Below, piece by piece: positions 32,572 through 42,575 of a DNA stretch of 64,000 bases; position 1 is the first letter of the stretch, and every line of letters starts with the position of its first letter. A program made the translations under genes and the position numbers. The DNA comes from Blastococcus sp. GTDB lineage: Bacteria > Actinomycetota > Actinomycetes > Mycobacteriales > Geodermatophilaceae. The DNA is taken from the NCBI GenBank assembly GCA_025465355.1, contig JAODNN010000112.1, forward strand, positions 1 through 64,000, in the 5' to 3' direction. The notes beneath the pieces are model-generated. The model was not told where the DNA came from. It ran no database searches and saw only the letters and a list, made by a program, of their open reading frames with translations.

Positions 32572-33896
32572 CGGACCGGCTCCGGAATGCCCGGGGCCGG
32601 GGTCAGTGGCACGGTGATCGTCAAACGCGTCCCCTGACCCGGGGCACTGCGGGCGGTCAGCGAGCCGCCGCCGTCGGCGACGAGGTTCCCGAGGGTCCGC
32701 AGACCCACATGTCCGCCCGCTTGGCGTTCGGCCATCCGCGTCTCGTCGAACCCGCAGCCGTCGTCGTCGATGGTCATCGTCGCCCTCCTTCCGTCCTGCT
32801 GGACGACGATCTCGACCTGCTCGGCCCGGCTGTGCGTGGCGACGTTGCGCAAGGACTCCTGAGCGCATCGGTAGAGCAGCTCCGCGACGGGACGGGGCAG
32901 GTCCTTCGGTGCCTGGACCTGGACGGACACGCCCGTCTCGGCGCCACCCATCTGGTCTCCCAGGACACGCAGCGCCGTATCGAGGCCGCCACTGGGCGCC
33001 CGCGTCTGGACAAGGTCGGAGAGCAGCAACCGCAACTCGCCGATGCACTGGCGCAGTCCGCGGGCCGACCGGCCGACCAGCGCCGACGGTGTGTCGGCAC
33101 CGGGGGCGCCGAGCCGGCTCGCGTCCAGGTCATAGGCGAGACCGGTCATCTCGGGGATGACGTAGTCGTGCACCGCACCGGCGACTCGTCGCCGTTCTGT
33201 TGCGGTCGCCTCTGCGACAGCCGCAGCAAGGGAGGCCTCCGTGCGCAGGTTCCTGCGCGACCGTCGGCCCAGACCGTAGAGGAGCGGTACCTGGACCACC
33301 TCGAGGGCCAGGAGCGCGGCCAGCGCCGGCCGGGCGACCCGCATCCACATGGGGCCGACGGACACCCTGTCCGTGCGGTCGCTGACCTCCACCAGCGTCG
33401 GTGTGCCAGTGGCATCACCGATGCCGACTGCGGCCACGCGCGGGCGGTCACCACTTCCCCCGGTGGCCGAAACGACCGATGCGCTCTGCAGGGCCTGGCG
33501 CTCGCTGGTTCCCAGGGGGGCCGCCGCTTCGGGCCGCGCCGGGTTCCGTGGCCAGAGCAGGTGACCGTCGGCGTCCCGGACGGTGACCTGGGAGACCGAG
33601 CCCGCGGCGATCAGGGATGCCACCCTGCGGTTCATCAGGTCCAGGGCGGCGGGTTCCCCCCGCCGGAGGGCCGGCGTCACCAGGGGCGCGACGACCGAGC
33701 CGGCCGCCACGGCCGCCACTGCCTCGAACGACCGCGCGGCCTGGTCGTCACTGGCACGCACCACGAGCACGCCGGCGGGGACGGCAAGTGCGGTTGCCAC
33801 CACGAGGCCGGCGAGGGCGTACCGGGCAACCGAGACCGCCGCCACGACGTGGCGGTTCTGCAGGGCGGCCTTCCGGTACGGGATGGTGCGAATCAC
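32568..33896 (-). CDS. NarL-type sensor histidine kinase
   Basis: Membrane HisKA_3 kinase of 442 residues. Two membrane segments (about 18-46 and 188-209) bracket a roughly 140-residue extracellular domain of unknown ligand (47-187). Phospho-acceptor H243 lies in ERRRVAGAVHDYV, the N-box is at AQESLRNVATHS (N351) and the G-box is DDDGCGFD (377-384). It starts at GTG 33896 with no Shine-Dalgarno sequence and a -10 hexamer 7 nt upstream. The extracellular domain has few Cys or His and no obvious family. Confidence 0.9.
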   Translation of the reverse strand: MIRTIPYRKAALQNRHVVAAVSVARYALAGLVVATALAVPAGVLVVRASDDQAARSFEAVAAVAAGSVVAPLVTPALRRGEPAALDLMNRRVASLIAAGSVSQVTVRDADGHLLWPRNPARPEAAAPLGTSERQALQSASVVSATGGSGDRPRVAAVGIGDATGTPTLVEVSDRTDRVSVGPMWMRVARPALAALLALEVVQVPLLYGLGRRSRRNLRTEASLAAAVAEATATERRRVAGAVHDYVIPEMTGLAYDLDASRLGAPGADTPSALVGRSARGLRQCIGELRLLLSDLVQTRAPSGGLDTALRVLGDQMGGAETGVSVQVQAPKDLPRPVAELLYRCAQESLRNVATHSRAEQVEIVVQQDGRRATMTIDDDGCGFDETRMAERQAGGHVGLRTLGNLVADGGGSLTARSAPGQGTRLTITVPLTPAPGIPEPVR

Positions 33897-33903
33897 AGGT
33901 CAG

Positions 33904-33909
33904 ATGCTA
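33904..33909 (-). promoter_or_regulatory. -10 element for the kinase operon (probable leaderless start)
   Basis: On the minus strand TAGCAT lies 7 nt before the kinase GTG. It is in the 122-nt divergent gap shared with the ABC exporter gene. The same gap holds GGTACTAGTCC (33960-33970), a near-palindrome resembling NarL/DevR-type half-sites; assigning it as an operator is only a guess. Confidence 0.4.
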
Positions 33910-34018
33910 GGTCTCCGGCTCCGTGTTGACGGCGATTTTCGTGCGCCTTCCGTTCCCGCAGGTACTAGTCCGAAGGTCCACTGGAAGTTGCCCGCCGACT
34001 GCGCAGAGGATCGTCGCC

Positions 34019-35839
34019 GTGTCGGCGCACGCGGCCCCACGCACACCGGGCCCGTTCCAGCTCGCCGTCCCCTATCTCCGGCCGGAGAGGGGGCGGCTCC
34101 TACTCGGCGCGGGGGCGGCCGGCCTCGAGATCGCATGCCGGCTTCTGGCACCGTGGCCGCTCGCGCTGGCCATCGACCATGCGCTGGCGGGGCGCCCGCT
34201 CACCGGTCCCATGCGCGCGCTCGCCGGGCTCGACCGCTCAGGCCTGCTGGTGGCCGCCGGTGTCGCCACGGTCGTTCTCAGCACCCTCGGCGGGTTGCTC
34301 GGCACCCTGCGCACGTCCATCTCGGAGCGGGCGGCGGAGCGGGTGGGGGGAGCATTGCGGGCCGCCCTGTTCGCGCACGTGTTGTCCCTCTCCCTGCGGT
34401 GGCACGACCGGACGTGCACCGGTGAGGTCATCTCCCGGCTGACCTCCGACGTCTCGAGGTTGCTCGACGCGCTGGTCAGCATCTGCAGGGCCGTGGTGCC
34501 GAACGCCCTCCTGCTGGTGGGAGCCCTCACCATCCTGGCGACCGTCGACCCGCGACTGGCCGCCCTTGGTCTCATCGTGCTGCCGGTAGTCGCCTGGCTG
34601 ACCGTCCACCAGCCCCGGCGTCTGCGTGCCGCCGAACTTGCGGCGCGGGAGGCTTCGGGCCGGATGACGGCGACGGCGTCGGACCTCCTCTGCAACGTCC
34701 GGGCCGTGCAGGCCTTCGGCCGACTGGACCGGGCAGCCGCGATCTTCGGCCGACCGAACCGGCGGGCCGTCGCCGCGGAGATGCGCGCGGTGGGGACCGG
34801 GGCCCGGTGGGCACCGGTGCCGGACATCCTCATCGCCGTCGGCACGGGCGCGGTCCTGGTGGCCGGCGGGCTGCAGCTGGGCTCGGGGCTGCTCACCGTC
34901 GGTGAGTTCGTGGTCGTGCTCATGTACCTCGGGGACCTGCAGTCGCCGATCCGGAGCCTCGTCCGTCTGGCGAGCGTGCGGGCGAAGGCGGGTGTCAGCG
35001 CGGCTCGTCTGCACGAGGTTCTCGGCTGCCCCGAGGCGGTGCCGGAACCCCGGGTGCCCCGGCCGGTGCCCCCCGTCTGGGAAGGACTGCGGCTGGAGTC
35101 CGTGTGGTTCTCCTATGCCGAGGGTCGTCCCGTCCTCGCCGACTTCGATCTGACCGTCGCGGCGGCCGAGACGGTCTGCCTGTTCGGTCCGAGAGGTGCG
35201 GGCAAGAGCACCGTGCTCCAGCTGCTCCTCCGGCTTTACGACGTCGACGCCGGGCGCGTGGTCGTCGACGGGGTCGACGTGCGTGAGCTCTCCCCGATCG
35301 AGCTGCGTCACCAGCTGGCGTTCGTGCCACAGGACCCGTGGCTGCTCGACGGGACGATCGCGGAGAACATCGCCTTCGGCTCGTGCACCGCCACGCGGGC
35401 CCAGGTGCTGGCGGCAGGGCGCTCCGCGTGGGTCGACGAGTTCGCCGTGTTCCTGCCCGAGGGGTACGACACTCCGCTGGGGGAGTGCGGCGTGCGCCTG
35501 TCCTGCGGCCAGCGTCGTCGCGTCGCGCTGGCGCGGGCGGTGGTGTCCGCGGCCCCGGTCATCCTGCTGGACGAGCTCACCGCCTCCCTCGACGCAGAGG
35601 CGGCGCGGCAGGTGGTCGGCGCCATCCGCTCCGCCACCCGCGACCGCACCGTCCTGCTGGCCACCCACGATCCCGTCCTGGCGGCGATCGCCGACCGGAC
35701 GGTGTACGTCGCTCCTGAATGGCGGGACGACTCCGTGCCCGTCGCCGGGCAGGTGCTTCCCCCGCAGGCCGCTGCTCAGCCGGGCACCCCGAACTCCGAT
35801 TCCGCCGTGGCTACGAGCGCCGGACGCGTGAGCGGGTGA
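34019..35839 (+). CDS. Exporter-type ABC half-transporter (membrane and ATPase domains fused)
   Basis: Type IV ABC exporter subunit of 606 residues, expected to work as a dimer. An N-terminal six-helix membrane domain (about 30-320) is followed by the ATPase with Walker A GPRGAGKST (390-398), Q-loop VPQDPWLLDGTIAENIAFG, signature LSCGQ (494-498, instead of LSGGQ), Walker B LLDELT (Pro of DEPT is Leu) and H-loop ATHD. GTG 34019 has AGAGGA at good spacing; the open frame upstream lacks homology. It is divergent from the two-component operon and is its likely target. Substrate unknown. Confidence 0.9.
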   Translation: MSAHAAPRTPGPFQLAVPYLRPERGRLLLGAGAAGLEIACRLLAPWPLALAIDHALAGRPLTGPMRALAGLDRSGLLVAAGVATVVLSTLGGLLGTLRTSISERAAERVGGALRAALFAHVLSLSLRWHDRTCTGEVISRLTSDVSRLLDALVSICRAVVPNALLLVGALTILATVDPRLAALGLIVLPVVAWLTVHQPRRLRAAELAAREASGRMTATASDLLCNVRAVQAFGRLDRAAAIFGRPNRRAVAAEMRAVGTGARWAPVPDILIAVGTGAVLVAGGLQLGSGLLTVGEFVVVLMYLGDLQSPIRSLVRLASVRAKAGVSAARLHEVLGCPEAVPEPRVPRPVPPVWEGLRLESVWFSYAEGRPVLADFDLTVAAAETVCLFGPRGAGKSTVLQLLLRLYDVDAGRVVVDGVDVRELSPIELRHQLAFVPQDPWLLDGTIAENIAFGSCTATRAQVLAAGRSAWVDEFAVFLPEGYDTPLGECGVRLSCGQRRRVALARAVVSAAPVILLDELTASLDAEAARQVVGAIRSATRDRTVLLATHDPVLAAIADRTVYVAPEWRDDSVPVAGQVLPPQAAAQPGTPNSDSAVATSAGRVSG

Positions 35840-35881
35840 CTCGGCCTGGGCCGGCCCGCTCCTCGAGAGCCGGGAGAACGG

Positions 35882-36511
35882 TCAGAAGGGTCCTGGTCCA
35901 CCCGCGTTCAGCACGGCGGCAGTCCAGGTGTCCCGTGCTCTGGCCTCGGCGAGATGCTCGGTGACCGCCGCACACAGCCACCGCGCGGACCCGGTGCGGA
36001 CGAGCACGGGCTCGGGGGCCACAGCCTCGGCCGGCCGGCCGAGCAGGCCGGCGACGAGTCCGATCGCGGTGACGGCGGCGTCCTCTGTGGTCCATTCGTC
36101 ACAGCCGTCAACCGGGCCGCGGAACCGGTCCCGCTCGGTCTGCTCCGGGGCCCTGTCCACGTAGCGGTGGCCGGCCGGTAGCACCCGACGGGCCAGTTCC
36201 CACCGCCCCGAGTGGACGGCGGCCTCCGCGACGTTCCGCAACCCGATCCGGCGCTCGTCGAGCCACCCGTCGAGCGATCGCTCCGGCTCGACCGCGATCG
36301 CGGCCAGCAGCCGGTCGGCGGGTGGGAAACCGGTGGGTGTCTCGTCGATGACGATGCTGTCCTCGGTCGACTCCACCCGTCCGGTGAGAGCGAGGTCCAC
36401 GAGCAGTCCCGCACGGACAGCGGCGGACGCGAGCAGCCTGTCCGACAGCCGCCCCTTGGCGTCGAGGCAGAGCGCCGCCAGGCGCACCGCCACACCCTCC
36501 TCGATCGTCAC
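35882..36511 (-). CDS. GPP34-like (GOLPH3/Vps74-fold) protein
   Basis: The 209-residue protein resembles bacterial GPP34-family proteins: an N-terminal [32 protein letters not shown] helix region, read over residues 13-44, then an acidic beta segment and the [15 protein letters not shown] helix. Eukaryotic members bind phosphoinositides at the Golgi; the bacterial role is unknown. It is mostly alpha-helical with no membrane segment. Its stop is 42 nt from that of the convergent ABC exporter. Family call made by eye. Confidence 0.6.
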   Translation of the reverse strand: MTIEEGVAVRLAALCLDAKGRLSDRLLASAAVRAGLLVDLALTGRVESTEDSIVIDETPTGFPPADRLLAAIAVEPERSLDGWLDERRIGLRNVAEAAVHSGRWELARRVLPAGHRYVDRAPEQTERDRFRGPVDGCDEWTTEDAAVTAIGLVAGLLGRPAEAVAPEPVLVRTGSARWLCAAVTEHLAEARARDTWTAAVLNAGGPGPF

Positions 36512-36517
36512 GTGGGC

Positions 36518-36523
36518 AGGCTA
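36518..36523 (-). promoter_or_regulatory. -10 element for the GPP34-like gene
   Basis: Minus-strand TAGCCT ends 6 nt before the GTG at 36511, and no ribosome-binding site lies between. This fits a leaderless transcript. Confidence 0.4.
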
Positions 36524-36623
36524 GGTGACGCGGGGCACTCCGCCGTCATCGTCGGGAGGGATCCATCGGCGCGCGGGCGCCGCCAGGCCGACCGGGGCTG
36601 TGTGGAGCGGTACACCCCGTCGG

Positions 36624-36653
36624 GTGAGGGCTACCTAACCAGCCGCCTAGACT
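36624..36653 (+). promoter_or_regulatory. Promoter of rpe/riboflavin operon, probably leaderless
   Basis: GTGAGG (36624-36629) and TAGACT (36648-36653) with an 18-nt spacer form the best promoter in the window. The rpe GTG (36662) lies 8 nt after the -10, so it would be at or next to +1. No FMN riboswitch was recognised between 36512 and 36661. Confidence 0.55.
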
Positions 36654-36661
36654 CGGTGGAC

Positions 36662-37333
36662 GTGGCCAGGGAACCGATGATCGCGCCGAGTCTGCTGTCG
36701 GCGGACTTCGCCCGGCTCGCGGACGAGGCGCAGCGGGTCGCGGACGCGGACTGGCTGCATGTCGACGTCATGGACGCCCACTTCGTCCCCAACCTCACCC
36801 TCGGCCTGCCCGTCGTCCAGGCGATCCAGCGGGTCAGCCCGGTTCCGCTCGACTGCCACCTGATGATCGACGAGCCCGGGCGGTGGGCCCCCGGTTACGC
36901 CGAGGCGGGCGTCCGCAACGTCACGGTGCACGCCGAGGCGTGCAGCGACCCGCGCACCGTGGCCCGCGACATCCGGGCCGGCGGCGCCCTGGCCGGCCTG
37001 GCGCTCAGGCCCGGCACTCCGCTCGAGGACTACCTCGACGTGCTGACGGAGTTCGACACGCTCCTGGTCATGACCGTGGAGCCCGGCTTCGGCGGCCAGG
37101 CGTTCATGCCCGAGGTGCTGCCCAAGGTGCGCCGGGCCCGCGAGCTGGTACAGACCGGCCACCTCACCCTCTTCCTCGAGGTCGACGGCGGGATCAATGC
37201 CGACACCATCGAGCAGGCCGCCGAAGCCGGTGCCGACGTCTTCGTCGCGGGCTCGGCCGTCTACGGCGCGGAGGACCCGGCGAGGGCGATCGCCGCCCTG
37301 CGCGCCCGGGCCGCCGGCGTCGGCCGCGGGTGA
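36662..37333 (+). CDS. rpe: Ribulose-phosphate 3-epimerase
   Basis: Interconverts ribulose 5-phosphate and xylulose 5-phosphate. The 223-residue TIM barrel has [30 protein letters not shown] (metal-binding His/Asp), [18 protein letters not shown] and EVDGGI. GTG 36662 has no Shine-Dalgarno sequence but a -10 element just upstream; ATG 36677 is an alternative. It heads the riboflavin genes and supplies or drains the ribulose 5-phosphate that RibBA uses. It overlaps ribD by 4 nt. Confidence 0.95.
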   Translation: MAREPMIAPSLLSADFARLADEAQRVADADWLHVDVMDAHFVPNLTLGLPVVQAIQRVSPVPLDCHLMIDEPGRWAPGYAEAGVRNVTVHAEACSDPRTVARDIRAGGALAGLALRPGTPLEDYLDVLTEFDTLLVMTVEPGFGGQAFMPEVLPKVRRARELVQTGHLTLFLEVDGGINADTIEQAAEAGADVFVAGSAVYGAEDPARAIAALRARAAGVGRG

Positions 37334-38418
37334 GCGTCACTCCCGCCGAGCGCGCGACGATCGCTCGGGCGCACGAGTCCCGCGCCATGGCCCGCGCCCG
37401 CGAGCTCGGGGCGAGCGTCCTCGGCACGACCAGCCCCAATCCCGCCGTCGGAGCGGTCGTTCTCGCCCCCGACGGCTCGACGGTGGGGGAGGGCGCGACC
37501 CAACCGCCCGGCGGCCCGCACGCCGAGGTCTGCGCACTCGCCGCGGCCGGCGAGCGGGCCCGCGGAGGCACCCTCGTCGTCACTCTCGAACCGTGCGCGC
37601 ACACCGGGCGCACCGGCCCGTGCACCGACGCGCTGCTGGCCGCCGGCATCACCCGGGTCGTCGTCGCCGTCCCCGAGCCGACCGAGCTCGCCGGCGGCGG
37701 TGCCGACCGGCTACGGGCGGCGGGGGTCGACGTCGAGCTCGGCGTGGAGCAGGCGGAGGCGGAGGACGGCGCGTTGGCCGGCTGGCTGACCGGCGTCCGA
37801 GAGCACCGCCCGTTCGTGATCTGGAAGGCGGCCGCCACCCTCGACGGCCGGGTTGCCGCCGCGGACGGGACCAGCCGATGGATCACCGGGGACGCCGCCC
37901 GCACCGTGGTGCACCGGCTGCGCGCCACCTGCGACGCCGTCGTCGTCGGCTCGGGCACCGCGCTGGCCGACGATCCCCAGCTCACGGTTCGCGACGCCGA
38001 CGGCCGGACCGCCGAGAGGCAACCCCTCCGCGTGGTCGCGGACCGGAAGGGCCGGCTCCCCGCGACCGCGCGGGTCCTCGATGACGCCGCGCCCACGCAC
38101 GTCAGCCGCGCCGCCGACCCCGCGGCACTGCTCGCCGAGTTGTTCGACCGCGACGTGCGCCGGGTGCTGCTCGAGGGAGGGCCGACGCTGGCCGCCGCGT
38201 TCCTGCAGAGCGCTCTGGTGGACGAGGTCCTGCTGCACGTCGCCCCGAAGCTGCTCGGCGGCGGGCCCTCCCTCGTCGGGGACCTGGGAATTCAGACGAT
38301 CGCGAACGCGCTGGCCTGGACGATCGTCGACGTCACCCCCATGGGCGGGGACGTGCAACTGCGCCTGCGGCCCACCCGGCACACTGGTGGGCGACCGCAC
38401 GCGGACGGAGGGAGCTGA
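37330..38418 (+). CDS. ribD: Bifunctional diaminohydroxyphosphoribosylaminopyrimidine deaminase / 5-amino-6-(5-phosphoribosylamino)uracil reductase
   Basis: Second and third steps of riboflavin synthesis; 362 residues. The N-terminal deaminase domain has the zinc motif [10 protein letters not shown] and [15 protein letters not shown]. The C-terminal NADPH reductase starts near residue 160 ([14 protein letters not shown]) and contains [17 protein letters not shown] 37330 overlaps rpe. The C-terminus carries about 15 extra Gly/Arg/His-rich residues. Confidence 0.94.
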   Translation: MSVTPAERATIARAHESRAMARARELGASVLGTTSPNPAVGAVVLAPDGSTVGEGATQPPGGPHAEVCALAAAGERARGGTLVVTLEPCAHTGRTGPCTDALLAAGITRVVVAVPEPTELAGGGADRLRAAGVDVELGVEQAEAEDGALAGWLTGVREHRPFVIWKAAATLDGRVAAADGTSRWITGDAARTVVHRLRATCDAVVVGSGTALADDPQLTVRDADGRTAERQPLRVVADRKGRLPATARVLDDAAPTHVSRAADPAALLAELFDRDVRRVLLEGGPTLAAAFLQSALVDEVLLHVAPKLLGGGPSLVGDLGIQTIANALAWTIVDVTPMGGDVQLRLRPTRHTGGRPHADGGS

Positions 38419-38419
38419 G

Positions 38420-39039
38420 GTGTTCACCGGGATCGTCGAAGAGGTGGGCACGCTCGTCGTCCGCGAGGAGCAGTCCGATTCCGCGGTGCTGCAGATCCGC
38501 GCGCGCACGGTGCTCCAGGACGTCTCGCTCGGCGACTCGATCTCCGTCAACGGCGTCTGCCTCACCGTCACGGGCGTGCAGCCCGACGGCGACGGCGCGG
38601 GTATCTGGAGCACCGACGTCATGGCCGAGACCCTGCGGCGCAGCAGCCTCGGGAGCGCCGGGACCGGCGACCGGGTCAACCTCGAGCGCGCGGTCACCCC
38701 CGAGACCCGCCTCGGCGGCCACATGGTGCAGGGCCACGTGGACGGCGTCGGCCGCATCCTGGCCCGCACCCCCGGCGAGCACTGGGAGGTCGTGCGGGTC
38801 GCCCTGCCCCCCGAGCTCGCCCGTTACGTCGTCGAGAAGGGCTCGATCGCCGTGGACGGCGTCTCGCTCACCGTCAGCGCACTCAGCCCGGCCGACCAGC
38901 CCGAACCGTGGTTCGAGGTCAGCCTCATCCCCACCACCCTCCGCGACACCACGCTCGGCGGGCGCACCCCGGGGGACCCGGTCAACCTGGAGGTCGACGT
39001 GATCGCCAAATACGTGGAACGTCTGCTGGGAGGCCGACC

Positions 39040-39043
<4 letters not shown>
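38420..39043 (+). CDS. ribE: Riboflavin synthase alpha chain
   Basis: Dismutates two lumazines to riboflavin. The 207-residue product has two similar barrel halves, beginning [10 protein letters not shown] and continuing with [11 protein letters not shown] and [23 protein letters not shown] joins the halves. GTG 38420 follows GGAGGGAGCTGAG and sits 1 nt after the ribD stop. It overlaps ribBA by 4 nt. Confidence 0.96.
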
Positions 39044-41122
<2,079 letters not shown>

Positions 41123-41129
41123 AAGAGGA

Positions 41130-41180
41130 CCCCGCTGCCCCCCACGGCTCGCGAGCTCGCCGTGGGGCCCTGCAGCGGGG
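41130..41180 (+). terminator. Composite hairpin between hisE and hisG
   Basis: An outer stem pairs CCCCGCTGC (41130-41138) with GCAGCGGGG (41172-41180). An inner stem pairs CCCCACGGC (41140-41148) with GCCGTGGGG (41159-41167), with loop TCGCGAGCTC. It starts 7 nt after the hisE stop and ends 15 nt before the hisG ribosome-binding site. It could be a partial terminator that lowers hisG expression, or a processing/attenuation element. Confidence 0.6.
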
Positions 41181-41211
41181 CCGTTCCATCCGAGCAGGAG
41201 GAGTTCGCGCC

Positions 41212-42078
41212 GTGCTGCGCATCGCCGTGCCCAACAAGGGTGTCCTGAGCGAGCCGGCGGCGGCGATGCTCGCCGAGAGCGGCTACCGCCAGCGCCGAAG
41301 CACCAAGGACCTCGCCGTCTACGACCCCGACAGCGACACCGAGTTCTTCTACCTGCGGCCGCGCGACATCGCCGTCTACGTCGCCGAAGGCACTCTCGAC
41401 GCGGGGATCACCGGCCGGGACATGCTGCTGGAGACCACACCGGCCAAGGGTGACGGCCCGGCTGCGGTGGAGGTCATGACCCTGGGCTTCGGCCGGTCGT
41501 CCTTCCGATTCGCCGCCCCGGTGGAGTCCGGCATCGAGCGGGTCGACCAGCTCTCCGGCCGGCGGATCGCGACCGCCTATCCGGTGCTGCTGGAGCGGTT
41601 CCTCGAGGACGCCGGGATCGCCGCGGACGTGGTCAAGCTGGACGGCGCCGTGGAGACCGCCTGCCGGCTCGGCGTCGCCGACGCCGTCTGTGACGTCGTC
41701 GAGACCGGGACGACGCTGCGCGCGGCCGGCCTGCAGATCATCGGGGACCCGGTCCTCACCAGCGAGGCGATCCTGGTCCGCCGGGAGGGCGCCGAGGAGA
41801 TCCCGGCGGTCGCACAGCTCCGGCGCCGGCTGCGCGGGGTGCTGGTCGCCCGCCGGTACGTGCTGCTCGACTATGACTGCCCCAATGAGCTGCTCGAGCA
41901 GGCGACCGCGATCACACCCGGGCTGGAGGGCCCCACGGTCAGCCCCCTGCAGACGCCGGGCTGGTCAGCGGTCCGTGCGATGGTGGCGCAGACGGAGACC
42001 AACCGGGTGATGGACGAGCTGTGGGAGCTCGGCGCCCGCGCCATTCTCGTCACCAGCATCCATGCCTGCCGGATCTGA
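41212..42078 (+). CDS. hisG: ATP phosphoribosyltransferase (long form)
   Basis: First step of histidine synthesis. The 288-residue long form has a C-terminal ACT-like domain (from about 210) for histidine feedback inhibition and needs no HisZ. Motifs are LRIAVPNKGVLSEP, ITGRDMLLE, the PRPP site VETGTTLRAAGL and EGPTVSPLQ. GTG 41212 has AGGAGGAG at 41195-41202. It is separated from hisE by the composite hairpin. Confidence 0.95.
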   Translation: MLRIAVPNKGVLSEPAAAMLAESGYRQRRSTKDLAVYDPDSDTEFFYLRPRDIAVYVAEGTLDAGITGRDMLLETTPAKGDGPAAVEVMTLGFGRSSFRFAAPVESGIERVDQLSGRRIATAYPVLLERFLEDAGIAADVVKLDGAVETACRLGVADAVCDVVETGTTLRAAGLQIIGDPVLTSEAILVRREGAEEIPAVAQLRRRLRGVLVARRYVLLDYDCPNELLEQATAITPGLEGPTVSPLQTPGWSAVRAMVAQTETNRVMDELWELGARAILVTSIHACRI

Positions 42079-42115
42079 CCGGCAACTTTCCCGCGTCCCC
42101 GTTCGTCAGACGGGC

Positions 42116-42559
42116 GTGCGATTTCTCCTGCCCCTGGTGGCTCTGCTCGCGCTGGTGAGCGCCTGCGCGTCGTCGACCGACGGCGGCGTGGCGGCCGGGC
42201 CCACCACCAGCGCGAGCTCCGCCCCGGAGAACGACCTGCTCGTCGAGGTCCACCGTGGGGGCGGCGCGCCCACCGAGACGTATCGGCTGACCTGCGCCGC
42301 CACCGTCGGCGGCAACCATCCGGACGGGAAGGCTGCCTGCGCGCACCTCGCGGGCATGAAGAACCCGTTCGCGCCCATCCCGGCCGACCAGATGTGCAAC
42401 CAGATCTACAGCGGCCCGCAGACCGCGCACGTGACCGGCCGCTGGAAGGGCAAGCCGGTGGACCTGGCCCTCTCGAGAGTCGACGGCTGCCGGACCACAC
42501 AGTGGGACAGCCTGGGCCCGCTGCTCCCCGGACCGGTCGGGGTCCAGCCTCCGGGCTGA
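42116..42559 (+). CDS. Lipoprotein with subtilisin-inhibitor (SSI)-like domain
   Basis: The 147-residue protein has a lipoprotein signal with lipobox LVSAC (lipidated C17). The remaining four Cys (60, 75, 94, 125) have spacings 15, 19 and 31, close to Streptomyces subtilisin inhibitor (15, 21, 30). Motifs LTCAATVGGNHPD and GRWKGKPV also fit. The reactive loop reads MCNQIYSGP where SSI has MCPMVYDP, so the predicted P1 is Gln96 rather than Met. SSI proteins are normally free and secreted; this one would be membrane-anchored. GTG 42116 is preferred; a start at 42062 would overlap hisG. Confidence 0.75.
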   Translation: MRFLLPLVALLALVSACASSTDGGVAAGPTTSASSAPENDLLVEVHRGGGAPTETYRLTCAATVGGNHPDGKAACAHLAGMKNPFAPIPADQMCNQIYSGPQTAHVTGRWKGKPVDLALSRVDGCRTTQWDSLGPLLPGPVGVQPPG

Positions 42560-42575
42560 CGCCGCCGGCCGGTGG

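Noticed and set aside
36512-36661. Possible FMN riboswitch before the riboflavin operon
   Set aside because: None of the conserved RFN blocks is visible and the promoter appears to leave no leader.
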